A stretch of 64,000 bases of DNA from an uncultured Mycoplasmatota bacterium (GCA_900549285.1 URNW01000001.1:62001-126000), one strand, 5' to 3'; counted from the stretch's first letter, positions 7,754-17,123 are shown. The notes: generated from the sequence alone by a model not told the origin. Translations and numbers: made by a program.

Positions 7754-9442
7754 ATGGAATTTGAGGTATTAAAAAGAAGTCATTTAAAAAGAAATATGGT
7801 GATTGTATTACTAGTCGTAGCAATAATTAGTGCAATAGTACTTAATTTTACTAGAGCAAAATACAAAACAGAAGAGTCTATTCCCCTAATAAATGGCACA
7901 ATTAACTATAAAATACCAGACTTTAACACTTTAGCTATATATATTGAGGATAGTAATAATAATTATATTTCTACAAATGAAGTACCAAGTGATGGATATG
8001 ATTTCAATCAAGAAAAAAGCTATTGTACAACAAATAATAAAACGGATACATCAATCCAAATAGAATATTTAAATGGGTTAATTTCGTTAAGTAATATTAA
8101 TAAACGTACCAAGTGTTATTTTTATTTTAATTTACAAGAAAACGCTACAAACTTAAAAGATAAGATAATAGCAAATAATGGTGGCAAAGAAAAATTAGAA
8201 ACAAATATAATAAAAGACTTTTCTGTCATTGCACCTAGAACAATAAAAACTGTAGATGAAGGAACAAAAGAAAGCAGCGTATTTAGTACAGACGCTACTA
8301 TAATAACTTACCTTGCATATGCAGATAGCTATGATTTTAATGAAGAAACGGGATTATACAGTTTAAATGACCCAATAATAAGCTCCTATCAAGAAGCATA
8401 TAATAAAATAAAAGGAAAATATATATCAACACCATATTATACAAGTGAAACATCAACGAATATTCCAACAAATAATTTAGAACAAGTATATGAAGTAACA
8501 GATACTAATTCTAAATTAATATATATGAAAGAATCCGTAAAAACTCAAATTTCTGATATGAATGACAAAGGATTATACAAAACAAGTGATAGTTATGGGA
8601 CAAGTTATTATTTTAGAGGTGCCGTAGATAATAATTGGCTATATTTTGCAGGATTTTACTGGCGAATTATCAGAATTAATGGAGATGGATCAATTAGACT
8701 GATATATACTGGAAAAAAAGGGGAAGTAATTCCCGCTAATGCTCCTGTTTCATATCGAAATATCAATACTGTATTAAACAATAGTAATAACTATCCATAC
8801 ACAATGTATACGAATCAAGCAGAATATGTGGGATATATGTATGAATTAGGATTATCTCATGGTGTAAAATATGATAGTTTTATCAAAAGTATAGTAGATG
8901 CATGGTATAAAAATAACTTAAAAAATTATACATCATATTTAGCAGATAATGGATTTTGCAATGATAGAAGTAGTGTAGTTTTAGGAAGTGTAACAACACC
9001 AGCAGAAGCAATAGGAACTAATCAAGTAGATTTTAATCCGTTGATTAGAAATTATATTAATAAAAATCCAAGTTTAAAATGTTCCAATAAAGAAGATAAT
9101 TTTACTGTTCAAGATATTCAAAATGGAAATGGTGCTTTAACATATCCAATAGGATTAATTACAATTGATGAAGTAGCCTATGCGGGAGCGGTATATGAAA
9201 AAGTAAATCACAATAATTATTTAACTAATGCAGTAAATTATTGGACAATGAGCCCGTTTAATAGTGGAAATGGCAAATATAAAATGAGTAATATGAATGT
9301 AGCTTGGAATGGTATGATAGCATCAGATCAATCAAATAATGCCAATGGTGGCATAAGACCAGTTATTAGTTTAAAATCAACTGTAAAAGCAATTGGCAAT
9401 GGTACTTCTTCAAACCCTTATGTTGTTATTAGTACAGAATAA
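7754..9442 (+). CDS. Large membrane-anchored surface protein, paralogue of 30125-31429
   Basis: 562 residues. Residues 1-30 hold a basic stretch and one hydrophobic helix (VIVLLVVAIISAIVLNF), a signal anchor; the rest should be outside. A near-identical start and FTRAKYK...ESIP segment recur in the paralogue. The C-terminal half carries YYFRGAVDNNWLYFAGFYWR then IIRINGDGSIRLIYTG, later YWTMSPFN and IRPVISLKS: a repeated domain of large paralogue families in gut Firmicutes that I cannot assign, perhaps DUF6273-like. Several Cys pairs suggest disulphides. The middle (about 135-270) is absent from the paralogue. The ribosome site is AAGGAGAG. A surface or adhesin-like role is inference. Confidence 0.7.
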   Translation: MEFEVLKRSHLKRNMVIVLLVVAIISAIVLNFTRAKYKTEESIPLINGTINYKIPDFNTLAIYIEDSNNNYISTNEVPSDGYDFNQEKSYCTTNNKTDTSIQIEYLNGLISLSNINKRTKCYFYFNLQENATNLKDKIIANNGGKEKLETNIIKDFSVIAPRTIKTVDEGTKESSVFSTDATIITYLAYADSYDFNEETGLYSLNDPIISSYQEAYNKIKGKYISTPYYTSETSTNIPTNNLEQVYEVTDTNSKLIYMKESVKTQISDMNDKGLYKTSDSYGTSYYFRGAVDNNWLYFAGFYWRIIRINGDGSIRLIYTGKKGEVIPANAPVSYRNINTVLNNSNNYPYTMYTNQAEYVGYMYELGLSHGVKYDSFIKSIVDAWYKNNLKNYTSYLADNGFCNDRSSVVLGSVTTPAEAIGTNQVDFNPLIRNYINKNPSLKCSNKEDNFTVQDIQNGNGALTYPIGLITIDEVAYAGAVYEKVNHNNYLTNAVNYWTMSPFNSGNGKYKMSNMNVAWNGMIASDQSNNANGGIRPVISLKSTVKAIGNGTSSNPYVVISTE

Positions 9443-9464
9443 AGATTTTTCTTTAATCTTTTTT
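9441..9464 (+). terminator. Terminator of the surface protein gene
   Basis: AAAGATT/AATCTTT stem, 7-base loop, T-rich tail, right after the stop codon. Confidence 0.65.
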
Positions 9465-9496
9465 CATTTTAAGTTATAATATTATTGGTGTTAAAT

Positions 9497-11296
9497 ATGA
9501 AAAAAGAAAACATACGTAATTTTTCAATTATAGCTCATATTGATCATGGAAAAAGTACTTTAGCAGATCGTATTTTGGAATATACGGGGGCAATTGATAA
9601 AAGAGAGATGAAAGATCAAGTATTAGACAGCATGGATCTAGAGCGGGAGCGAGGCATTACTATAAAACTAAATGCTGTTGAGCTTCATACAAAATATAAT
9701 AATGAAGAATATATCTTAAATTTAATTGATACTCCTGGTCATGTCGATTTTTCTTATGAAGTTTCTCGTAGTCTTGCTGCCTGTGAAGGAGCAGTGTTAG
9801 TTGTAGATGCAGCTCAAGGAATAGAAGCACAAACGATAGCAAACTTATATTTGGCTATGCAAAATGAATTAACGATTATTCCTGTAATTAATAAAATTGA
9901 TTTACCAAATGCCGATATTCCACGAGTAACCGAAGAATTAAAGAAAGTATTTGGATTTAATGAAGATGAAATTGTTTTGTGTAGTGGCAAAACAGGAGAG
10001 GGAATACCTTTGTTGATTGAAGAAATAATAAAAAGAGTTCCCTCACCTATAATAAGAGAAAATAGTAAGACAAGAGCTTTAATCTTTGATAGTCGTTATG
10101 ATGCTTATAGAGGAGTAATAGCTTTAGTAAAAGTAGTAGATGGTTCTTTAAAAGTAAAAGACCATATTAAACTGATGCAAAGTAATTCTGATTTTGAAAT
10201 TGTTGAATTAGGTGTATCAACCCCAAAAGAGGTTAAAAAAGGCGAATTAACAGTCGGAGAAGTAGGATATGTTTGTGCAAGCATTAAAGATATATCAAAA
10301 GTTCAAGTAGGAGATACTATTACATTGTTTAATGATCCTGCTACAACTCCCATAAAAGGATATCAACCTATGAAACCCATGGTTTATTCTGGTTTATTTC
10401 CTGTAGAACCGAATCGTTTTGAAGATCTAAAAGAAGCATTAAATAAATTAAAATTAAATGATGCAGCATTAAGTTTTGAAGCTGAAACATCAGATGCTTT
10501 AGGCTTTGGATTTCGAACAGGATTTTTAGGATTGCTACATATGGATGTAATTATGACAAGAATTGAAAGAGAATTTGGGATTGATATTATTGCCACTAGT
10601 CCTAGTGTAATATATGAAATAATGTTAAATAATGGGGAATTAATAAAAATCGATTCTCCTAACAAAATGCCAGAGCGTACTTCGATAGCATGGATTAAAG
10701 AGCCATTTATTTATACAAATATAATTGTTCCAAGTGAATATATAGGAGCAATCATGGAACTATGCCAAAATAAACGAGGTATTTATAAAACAATGGAATA
10801 TATAGATGAAACAAGGGTAAATATACATTATAATATTCCACTATCTGAAATTGTCTATGATTTTTTTGATAAATTAAAAAGTTATACAAAAGGATATGCT
10901 TCTTTTGATTATGAAATTTGTGGATATGAAGAATCAAACTTAGTAAAAATGGATATTTTATTAAATGGAAAAGTAGTAGATGCTTTAAGTATGATTGTCC
11001 ATAAAGATTTTGCTTATGAACGTGGAAGAAAAATAGTAAAAAAATTAAAAGAATTGATTCCTAGACAGATGTTTGAACTGCCTATTCAAGCAAGTATTGG
11101 CTCTAAAGTAATAGCAAGAGAAACTGTAAGCGCTATGCGTAAAAATGTTTTAGCTAAATGTTATGGCGGTGATATATCACGAAAAAGAAAGCTATTAGAG
11201 CATCAAAAAGAAGGTAAAAAAAGAATGAAAATGGTGGGATCGGTAGAAGTTCCACAAGAAGCATTTTTAGCTGTTTTAAGTGGGGAGGATGAATAA
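9497..11296 (+). CDS. lepA: Elongation factor 4 (LepA), ribosomal GTPase
   Basis: 599 residues from the ATG at 9497, the usual LepA length; in-frame TTG/GTG codons at 9485 and 9488 are less likely starts. G1 is AHIDHGKSTL, G2/G3 show RERGITIK and DTPGHVDF, G4 NKID. The C-terminal LepA-specific domain ends SRKRKLLEHQKEGKKRMK then VGSVEVPQEAF. LepA helps back-translocation or assembly of ribosomes. The stop codon overlaps the next ATG by one base (TAATG), and hemW follows, as in many Firmicutes where lepA and hemW are paired. Confidence 0.97.
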   Translation: MKKENIRNFSIIAHIDHGKSTLADRILEYTGAIDKREMKDQVLDSMDLERERGITIKLNAVELHTKYNNEEYILNLIDTPGHVDFSYEVSRSLAACEGAVLVVDAAQGIEAQTIANLYLAMQNELTIIPVINKIDLPNADIPRVTEELKKVFGFNEDEIVLCSGKTGEGIPLLIEEIIKRVPSPIIRENSKTRALIFDSRYDAYRGVIALVKVVDGSLKVKDHIKLMQSNSDFEIVELGVSTPKEVKKGELTVGEVGYVCASIKDISKVQVGDTITLFNDPATTPIKGYQPMKPMVYSGLFPVEPNRFEDLKEALNKLKLNDAALSFEAETSDALGFGFRTGFLGLLHMDVIMTRIEREFGIDIIATSPSVIYEIMLNNGELIKIDSPNKMPERTSIAWIKEPFIYTNIIVPSEYIGAIMELCQNKRGIYKTMEYIDETRVNIHYNIPLSEIVYDFFDKLKSYTKGYASFDYEICGYEESNLVKMDILLNGKVVDALSMIVHKDFAYERGRKIVKKLKELIPRQMFELPIQASIGSKVIARETVSAMRKNVLAKCYGGDISRKRKLLEHQKEGKKRMKMVGSVEVPQEAFLAVLSGEDE

Positions 11297-11712
11297 TGAA
11301 TAACGAATATTTAATTTCTATTGGAAAATATGTAATAGAAGGACATACAATCAAAGAAACTGCACAACATTTTAACAAATCAGAATCTAGTATTCAAAAA
11401 TATTTAGCTAAAATAAGAAATCCTCAATCTGAGAATTATAATGAAATTTTAGCTGAAAAATTAAAATTAGCACAATTAAAAATGGAATTGCAAGGTCGTA
11501 AAAAAGGTGGATCAAATGGCAAAAGAGGAAAAACCTATGAGGAATTCACTGCTAGAATGTATGCAGAAGCATATTTAAGTGGACTAACTATTAAGCAGCT
11601 TGCTGATCTAAGTGGTATTCCTAAAAGTACTTTACATGATATGATAAGAGAAATTGATGATGAAAAGTTACAAAAAGTAATAGATGAATACACGTATAGA
11701 GGAATAAAATGA
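11296..11712 (+). CDS. spoIIID: SpoIIID-like regulator with a second helix-turn-helix
   Basis: 138 residues. The first 75 or so resemble sporulation regulator SpoIIID: IGKYVIEGHTIKETAQHFNK then SESSIQKYLAKIR, followed by a helix ending LQGRKKGGSNGKRGK, where SpoIIID has a short basic tail. Residues 85-130 form an additional HTH, AYLSGLTIKQLADLSGIPKS then TLHDMIREID, which B. subtilis SpoIIID (93 residues) lacks. SpoIIID is a mother-cell transcription factor under sigma-E. Position inside lepA-hemW, overlapping each by 1 and 4 bases, is unusual for it. An unrelated two-HTH regulator is possible. Confidence 0.6.
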   Translation: MNNEYLISIGKYVIEGHTIKETAQHFNKSESSIQKYLAKIRNPQSENYNEILAEKLKLAQLKMELQGRKKGGSNGKRGKTYEEFTARMYAEAYLSGLTIKQLADLSGIPKSTLHDMIREIDDEKLQKVIDEYTYRGIK

Positions 11713-12800
11713 AAAAAATAAAATCGGTATATATTCATATTCCTTTTTGTAATAGCATTTGTTCTTATTGTGATTTTTGCAAAGTCATGTATAATAAAGA
11801 CTGGGTAAAACCATATCTAAAAAGATTAGAAGAAGAAATAGACAATTCATATATGGGAGAAGAGATCGATACACTTTATATAGGTGGGGGAACACCAAGC
11901 AGCTTAGATATAGATGAGCTAAAAGAGTTATTTACCATTTTACAAAAATTTAACAAGTCCAAAGATATTGAACTCACTTTTGAATGTAATTTAAATGATC
12001 TTGAAAAAGAAAAATTTAAATTTTTATATACACAAGGAGTAAATAGATTAAGTATCGGAATTGAATCTTTTGATGAAGAAAAATTAGAGTTTATGAAAAG
12101 AGAAAGTAATTTCAAATTAGCCAAAAAGAAAATAGAGATGTTACATCAAATTGGATTTCATAATATTAATCTTGATTTGATATATGCAATTCCTAAAGAA
12201 ACTCCTAAGATGTTAAAAAAAGACCTACATAAATTTTTAAAATTAAAACCAGAACACATCAGTACTTATAGCTTAATCATTGAAAAAAACACATTAGTAG
12301 GTCTAAATAAAGTAAAACCAATTGAAGAAGAAAGAGATTTCAAACTTTATGAAATCATTTGCAAAACTTTAAAGAAAAAAGGTTTTATTCATTATGAAAT
12401 ATCCAATTTTGCCAAAAAAGGGTTTGAATCTAAACATAATTTAACTTATTGGAATAATGAGGAATATTATGGCTTTGGTGTAGGAGCAAGTGGTTTTGTC
12501 GAAGCAATTCGTTATGAAAATACCAAAAGCTTAACTGAATATTTAAAGGGAAATTTCATTAGTAGTAAATCTTTAATGAGTAAAGTAGATAATATGGAAA
12601 ATGAACTCATTTTAGGTTTTAGAAAACTAGAAGGAATTAATTTAAATCATTTTTTTGATAAATTTGAAGAAAATATGCAAAATATATTTCCTATTAAACC
12701 TTTAATAAAAAGCAAAGATCTTATCTATAAAAATGGATATATATATATAAATCCTAAAAAACTATATATAATGAATGAAATTTTAATAAAGCTAATTTAA
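11709..12800 (+). CDS. hemW: HemW-like radical SAM protein (heme chaperone family)
   Basis: 363 residues. The radical-SAM cluster motif is CNSICSYCDFC near residue 15, with the extra Cys that follows in HemN/HemW relatives; next come LYIGGGTPSSL, the GGTP motif binding SAM, and NRLSIGIESF. The protein lacks the N-terminal extension of true coproporphyrinogen oxidase HemN and ends with the HemW C-terminal region. HemW binds heme and is no longer thought to be the oxidase. Its ATG overlaps the previous stop (ATGA). It sits third in the lepA operon, a conserved linkage. Confidence 0.9.
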   Translation: MKKIKSVYIHIPFCNSICSYCDFCKVMYNKDWVKPYLKRLEEEIDNSYMGEEIDTLYIGGGTPSSLDIDELKELFTILQKFNKSKDIELTFECNLNDLEKEKFKFLYTQGVNRLSIGIESFDEEKLEFMKRESNFKLAKKKIEMLHQIGFHNINLDLIYAIPKETPKMLKKDLHKFLKLKPEHISTYSLIIEKNTLVGLNKVKPIEEERDFKLYEIICKTLKKKGFIHYEISNFAKKGFESKHNLTYWNNEEYYGFGVGASGFVEAIRYENTKSLTEYLKGNFISSKSLMSKVDNMENELILGFRKLEGINLNHFFDKFEENMQNIFPIKPLIKSKDLIYKNGYIYINPKKLYIMNEILIKLI

Positions 12801-12823
12801 GAAAGAATAATCTTTCTTTTTTT
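12801..12823 (+). terminator. Terminator of the lepA operon
   Basis: GAAAGA/TCTTTC stem with ATAA loop and seven T's, starting immediately after the hemW stop codon. Confidence 0.8.
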
Positions 12824-12849
12824 GTTTAAACTAAATTTAGGTGAAAGCT

Positions 12850-13251
12850 ATGCTAAAAAAATTAGTGATTCTAAATGGTAAATTATCTACAAATTTTGAT
12901 TCTCTAAATACTAGATATACGGTTGATACTGATCAGGAAGTAGAAAAATTAGAAATAGAATATGTTATAGAGGAAAGTGATCAAATTTCCATATTTAATA
13001 ATCAAATAAATAACAATCAAAGCGAAATTGTTATAACTGTTTATAATGATGAAGAAAGTATGAGTTATTATTTAGAAGTTTATCCCACTAAAACAATCTT
13101 AAAAGAAGACAATGAAAAATATTTAGAATCATTAGAACTAAATCAAAATAAAGCTATACCTAAATATGTAACAGGATTGATTATAGGTACTTGTTTTATA
13201 ATGATTTTTTTACTTTTTATAATTTTATTTAAAAAAAAGAAAAATTACTAA
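12850..13251 (+). CDS. Small membrane-anchored protein with cadherin-like beta-sandwich
   Basis: 133 residues from the ATG at 12850; an upstream GTG at 12841 overlaps the ribosome site AGGTGA and is unlikely. Residues 1-80 (LKKLVILNGKLSTNFDSLNT followed by RYTVDTDQEVEKL) read like the cadherin-like beta-sandwich domain, a small immunoglobulin-like fold of Firmicutes surface proteins. A single hydrophobic helix (GLIIGTCFIMIFLLFIILF) and a short basic end close the protein, but there is no obvious N-terminal signal peptide, which makes the topology unclear. Function unknown. Confidence 0.6.
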   Translation: MLKKLVILNGKLSTNFDSLNTRYTVDTDQEVEKLEIEYVIEESDQISIFNNQINNNQSEIVITVYNDEESMSYYLEVYPTKTILKEDNEKYLESLELNQNKAIPKYVTGLIIGTCFIMIFLLFIILFKKKKNY

Positions 13252-13297
13252 TAGTGTTAATTTGAGTGATGAAAATATTCTAATTTATTTTATAATG

Positions 13298-13324
13298 GAT
13301 ATGATTTCATTAACCAATCATATC
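13298..13324 (+). other. Strong hairpin in the comEA leader
   Basis: Perfect 9-bp inverted repeat GATATGATT/AATCATATC with a 9-base loop. It starts two bases after a TATAAT (13291-13296), so it would form the 5' end of the comEA message. There is no T run, so it is not a standard terminator; a stabilising 5' hairpin or a protein site are possible. Confidence 0.45.
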
Positions 13325-13386
13325 AAATTGCTCTTTTGCTTTATTCTTAATCCTCTGATACAATACCAAAAGAAAGGAGGAAAAGA

Positions 13387-14106
13387 ATGTCAGATATCAA
13401 GTTATATTTAAAAAAGTATTTAAAAGAAATTATTTTTGGAGGTCTTTTACTAGGATGTGTAACTCTTACTTGTTACAGTATTTTTGCACCAAAAAAGGAT
13501 ACTCAAACATTTCAAAATGATAATTTTCTAGTAAATACTGAAAAAGAAGAGAAAAGCGAAACAAAACCTCAGAATGTACACGTAGATATAAAAGGAGCAG
13601 TTAAAAATCCTGGGGTATATGAGGTAGAAGAAAACTCTATAGTAAGTGATGTCATTACTCTTGCAGGTGGCTTTAACGAAGATGCGGATAAAGAAAGTAT
13701 TAATTTAAGTAAAAAAGTAAGTGATGAAATGGTCATATATATTTATACTACAAAAGAAATGGCAAAAAATGAATCTAAAAAAAATAGTAGCACCTCAACA
13801 AGTAGTTGTAAAAGTAAAAGTTATAATATAAAAGATTGTGTAGAAAAAAAAGAAAGCATTATAATTCCTGGAGAAGGTGATAATAAAACAACAAGCGAAA
13901 GCGAAAAAATCCCTAAAATAATAAATATTAATACAGCTACCAAAGAAGAATTAATGACATTAAACGGAATTGGTGAAGTAAAAGCACAAGCCATTATAGA
14001 ATACCGTAATACTAATGGCAATTTTAAAAGCATTGAAGAGATTGAAAAGGTAAAAGGAATAGGCAATGCCGTTTTTGCAAAAATTAAGAATTATATTACA
14101 ATCTAA
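13387..14106 (+). CDS. comEA: ComEA, DNA receptor for natural transformation
   Basis: 239 residues: membrane helix at about 14-30, an SLBB domain (VDIKGAVKNPGVYEV to about residue 125), a Ser/Lys-rich linker with Cys, and a C-terminal double helix-hairpin-helix domain (ININTATKEELMTLNGIGEV and IEKVKGIGNAVFAKI) that binds DNA without sequence preference. This is the exact ComEA plan. AAAGGAGGAAAAG is an excellent ribosome site. comEC follows, overlapping by 41 bases. ComEB (dCMP deaminase), present between or near these genes in Bacillus, is absent. Confidence 0.93.
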   Translation: MSDIKLYLKKYLKEIIFGGLLLGCVTLTCYSIFAPKKDTQTFQNDNFLVNTEKEEKSETKPQNVHVDIKGAVKNPGVYEVEENSIVSDVITLAGGFNEDADKESINLSKKVSDEMVIYIYTTKEMAKNESKKNSSTSTSSCKSKSYNIKDCVEKKESIIIPGEGDNKTTSESEKIPKIININTATKEELMTLNGIGEVKAQAIIEYRNTNGNFKSIEEIEKVKGIGNAVFAKIKNYITI

Positions 14107-16135
14107 AAAATTTATTGTATTAAGTTTATTATTAATCATTTTATATATTTTAATATTTACAAGGTTGATAAGTTATGCAAGTAAATTAGATAAAAATACT
14201 AAAAGTTTGACTGGAACTATTTTGTCCTATACGATTGATGGGGATAAATTAAGTATGCTCATTAAATCTCAAGAAAAAATTAAAGTAAATTATTATATAG
14301 ATTCATTATCAGAAAAAGAGTATTTAGAAAATAATATATTATTAGGTTCTACAATATATTTAGAAGGAGAAATAACAGTACCATATAATAATACAATACC
14401 AAATACTTTTAATTACAAAGAATATTTATATAATAATAAAATATATATAATCTTTAATGCTGAGAAGATAATTCTATCAAATAAGACAGATATATTTAAT
14501 AAAATAAAAACCAATTTAATAAGAAAAATAAACAAAATAGGGGAATCAAGTGCATATTTACATGCCTTGATTTTGGGTGAAAGTGATTATATAGATAATG
14601 ACGTTTATGAGAATTACAAGAAAAATGGAACAACTCATTTATTTGCTGTTTCTGGAATGCATATAGGGGCAGTGGCTTTGTTTTTAACTGCACTATTTAA
14701 AAGAATGCATTTAAAAGAATGCGTAGGGAATATCATAATTATAATATTTTTAATATTTTATATGTTTTTAGTAGGATTTACTCCTTCTGTATTACGAGGA
14801 GGGCTTCTTTTTATATTTTTACTAATTAATAAAAAAAGTAGATTGAATTTAAAAACAATAAATGTATTATATTTATTATTTTTAATATTAATAATAATAA
14901 ATCCCTTTTATATTTACAATCTTGGCTTTATATATTCCTTTACAACCTCATTTGGATTAATTTTATTTAGCAATAAGATAACTGGAAACTATATAATTCA
15001 ATTAATAAAAATAAGTACAATTGCTTTTATGTTCAGTCTACCTATCACTATTTATAATTTTTATGAAATAAATCTTCTAACAATTCTAAATAATATCATA
15101 ATAGTTCCCTTTGTTACAATCATTTTGTTTCCCTTAACTTTTTTAGTATTTCTTTTGCCAATCTTATCACCTTTATTGTCTATAGGAATTAAAATTTTGG
15201 AGGGGTTAAGCGAAATTTTAAATATTTTTGCCATAAATTTAACCGTTCCTAAAATCAATATAATTTATATTTTAATTTATTATATAATAATCCTAATGGT
15301 TTATAAATTTCATTTTAAATATGCAATTTTTTTAATTGTTTTAACTATAGTATATAAAATACAACCTTATTTAGACCCAAATTCTTATCTTTATTTTTTA
15401 GATGTAGGGCAAGGAGATAGTAGTGTAATAGTAGGAAATAATTTAAACTATGCCATCATGATTGATACAGGAGGACTAATTAGTTACGAAAAAGAATCAT
15501 GGCAAAAAAGAAATAAGACATTTGATAACGCAAATAATATAATTACATTTCTAAAGAGTATAGGCATCTCAAAATTGGATTTACTAATAGGAACTCATGG
15601 CGATATTGATCATATAGGCTATGCTGATCAAATAATAAATGAAATAAAAGTTAAAAATGTTTGGCTGAATAATAACGAAACAAATGATTTAGAAAAAAAT
15701 ATACTTTCTAAAATTAATAAAAACAATTTTACTAAATTAAGAATATTAAATTTAAATAATACAATAGTAGAAGATGAGAATGAAAGTTCACTGGTACTGT
15801 ATTTTAAAATAGATCAAGTAAATGTATTAATGATGGGTGATGCTCCCAAAAGAATTGAAAAAGAGATTTCAGAGCAATATGACTTTCCTGTAGACATATT
15901 AAAAGTAGGTCATCATGGTTCTAAAACCAGTACTGATAAATCATTTGTAGAAAAATATCAGCCTAAATACGCGATCATTTCATCTGGAAGAAATAATCGC
16001 TATAATCATCCATCCATAGAAACAATTGAAACTTTACAGGAATTTAATATTCCATATTATAATACTCAAGATAGAGGAACAATTGTTTATACAATCAAAG
16101 ATCAAATAAAAAAAGTCAACTTTTTTCCACCTTAA
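14066..16135 (+). CDS. comEC: ComEC/Rec2 DNA uptake channel
   Basis: 689 residues. An N-terminal membrane and OB-like region (DUF4131 type) precedes the polytopic Competence domain, with GESDYIDNDVYENYKKNGTT, HLFAVSGMHIG and GFTPSVLRGG. The C-terminal metallo-beta-lactamase-like domain begins LDVGQGDSSVIV and contains THGDIDHIG and KVGHHGSKTSTD, the metal-binding residues being intact, so a nuclease function is plausible. ComEC passes single-stranded DNA through the membrane. The start at 14066 lies 41 bases inside comEA; no good ATG exists downstream before conserved sequence, so a somewhat later alternative start codon cannot be excluded. Confidence 0.93.
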   Translation: MPFLQKLRIILQSKKFIVLSLLLIILYILIFTRLISYASKLDKNTKSLTGTILSYTIDGDKLSMLIKSQEKIKVNYYIDSLSEKEYLENNILLGSTIYLEGEITVPYNNTIPNTFNYKEYLYNNKIYIIFNAEKIILSNKTDIFNKIKTNLIRKINKIGESSAYLHALILGESDYIDNDVYENYKKNGTTHLFAVSGMHIGAVALFLTALFKRMHLKECVGNIIIIIFLIFYMFLVGFTPSVLRGGLLFIFLLINKKSRLNLKTINVLYLLFLILIIINPFYIYNLGFIYSFTTSFGLILFSNKITGNYIIQLIKISTIAFMFSLPITIYNFYEINLLTILNNIIIVPFVTIILFPLTFLVFLLPILSPLLSIGIKILEGLSEILNIFAINLTVPKINIIYILIYYIIILMVYKFHFKYAIFLIVLTIVYKIQPYLDPNSYLYFLDVGQGDSSVIVGNNLNYAIMIDTGGLISYEKESWQKRNKTFDNANNIITFLKSIGISKLDLLIGTHGDIDHIGYADQIINEIKVKNVWLNNNETNDLEKNILSKINKNNFTKLRILNLNNTIVEDENESSLVLYFKIDQVNVLMMGDAPKRIEKEISEQYDFPVDILKVGHHGSKTSTDKSFVEKYQPKYAIISSGRNNRYNHPSIETIETLQEFNIPYYNTQDRGTIVYTIKDQIKKVNFFPP

Positions 16136-16157
16136 TATATATATTTTAAAGATTTAA

Positions 16158-16166
16158 TGATATAAT
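16158..16166 (+). promoter_or_regulatory. Extended -10 promoter of holA
   Basis: TGATATAAT lies 15 bases before the chosen ATG at 16182, with no gene between. No -35 is evident. This again gives a leader of fewer than 12 bases. Confidence 0.5.
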
Positions 16167-16181
16167 TAAAAAGTGGTAAAT

Positions 16182-17123
16182 ATGAAGATAGTATTAATAA
16201 ATGGTGAAAGTATATTACTAATTAATGAAAAGATTAATAGCATTATAAAAGAAAATAAAAATATAACTTCTTTTGATATGATAAATAGCAGTATAGATGA
16301 TATCTTATTAGAAGCGGGATATTTTTCTATGTTTGATGAAGAAAAATATATTATTATAAGAAATGCTAACTTTTTTAGTAGTGATAAAATAAGTGAAAAA
16401 GAATTAGCTTCTCTTATGAATTATTTAGAAAATCCCAATCCTTTAACCAATCTTATATTTGTTTGTCATGAAAAAATAGATTTTCGTAAAAAAATAACAA
16501 AATTAATAAAAGAGAAATATGAAATTATTACGATTCCTAATCTGAAAGTCTATGAAATTGAAAATAAAGTAGAGCAATATTTTCAAAAAGAACATTATAA
16601 AATTGATAGGGAAACAATAAAATATATTATTTCTAACAGTTTGAATAATTATGATTTAGTAATGAATGAAATAAAAAAGATTGTATTATATTATAATAAT
16701 CCATGCTATATAAAAAAAACAGATGTAGAAAATATGATTTCTAAATCAATTAATACAAATAATTTTTTGTTTGTTGATGCATTAATTGCAGGAGACTTAG
16801 AGGGAAGCCTAAATCTATTAAAAGATTTAAAAGTAATGAAAGTAGAGCCTACTATTATATTAACTTTAATTGCTAGAGATATTCGCATTATGTTAAATAT
16901 CAAAAAATTATTAGAACAAAATAAGAGGGAATATGAGATATTAAATGAATTAAAATTAATGGATTGGCAATTAGAAAAATATTTAAAAAAGGCATTCCCT
17001 TATAAAATAAAAGAATTAGAAGAATGGCTAGTTAAATTAGAAGAGTTAGATTTAAAAATAAAAAGCGGAAAGTTAGATAAATATTATGCTTTAGAACTTT
17101 TAATATTGGATATTTGTACATAA
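16182..17123 (+). CDS. holA: DNA polymerase III delta subunit, clamp-loader wrench
   Basis: 313 residues from the ATG at 16182; a GTG at 16173 would add three residues but overlaps the presumed ribosome site. The pattern fits HolA: N-terminal domain with MFDEEKYIIIRNANFF (the strand-helix region that touches the beta clamp), LENPNPLTNLIFVCHEKIDF, then NNFLFVDALIAGDLEGSL and the helical collar ending DKYYALELLILDIC. It loads the sliding clamp with DnaX and HolB. Placement directly after comEC is the standard Bacilli order (comEC-holA). Confidence 0.9.
   Translation: MKIVLINGESILLINEKINSIIKENKNITSFDMINSSIDDILLEAGYFSMFDEEKYIIIRNANFFSSDKISEKELASLMNYLENPNPLTNLIFVCHEKIDFRKKITKLIKEKYEIITIPNLKVYEIENKVEQYFQKEHYKIDRETIKYIISNSLNNYDLVMNEIKKIVLYYNNPCYIKKTDVENMISKSINTNNFLFVDALIAGDLEGSLNLLKDLKVMKVEPTIILTLIARDIRIMLNIKKLLEQNKREYEILNELKLMDWQLEKYLKKAFPYKIKELEEWLVKLEELDLKIKSGKLDKYYALELLILDICT

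Noticed and set aside
7723..7764. Short upstream ORF before the surface protein as a real gene
   Set aside because: No ribosome site; kept only as a possible explanation of the shared leader element.
9485..9497. TTG or GTG start for lepA
   Set aside because: LepA families begin at MKKENIRNFSIIAHID-type sequence; ATG 9497 gives exactly this and has GGTG upstream.
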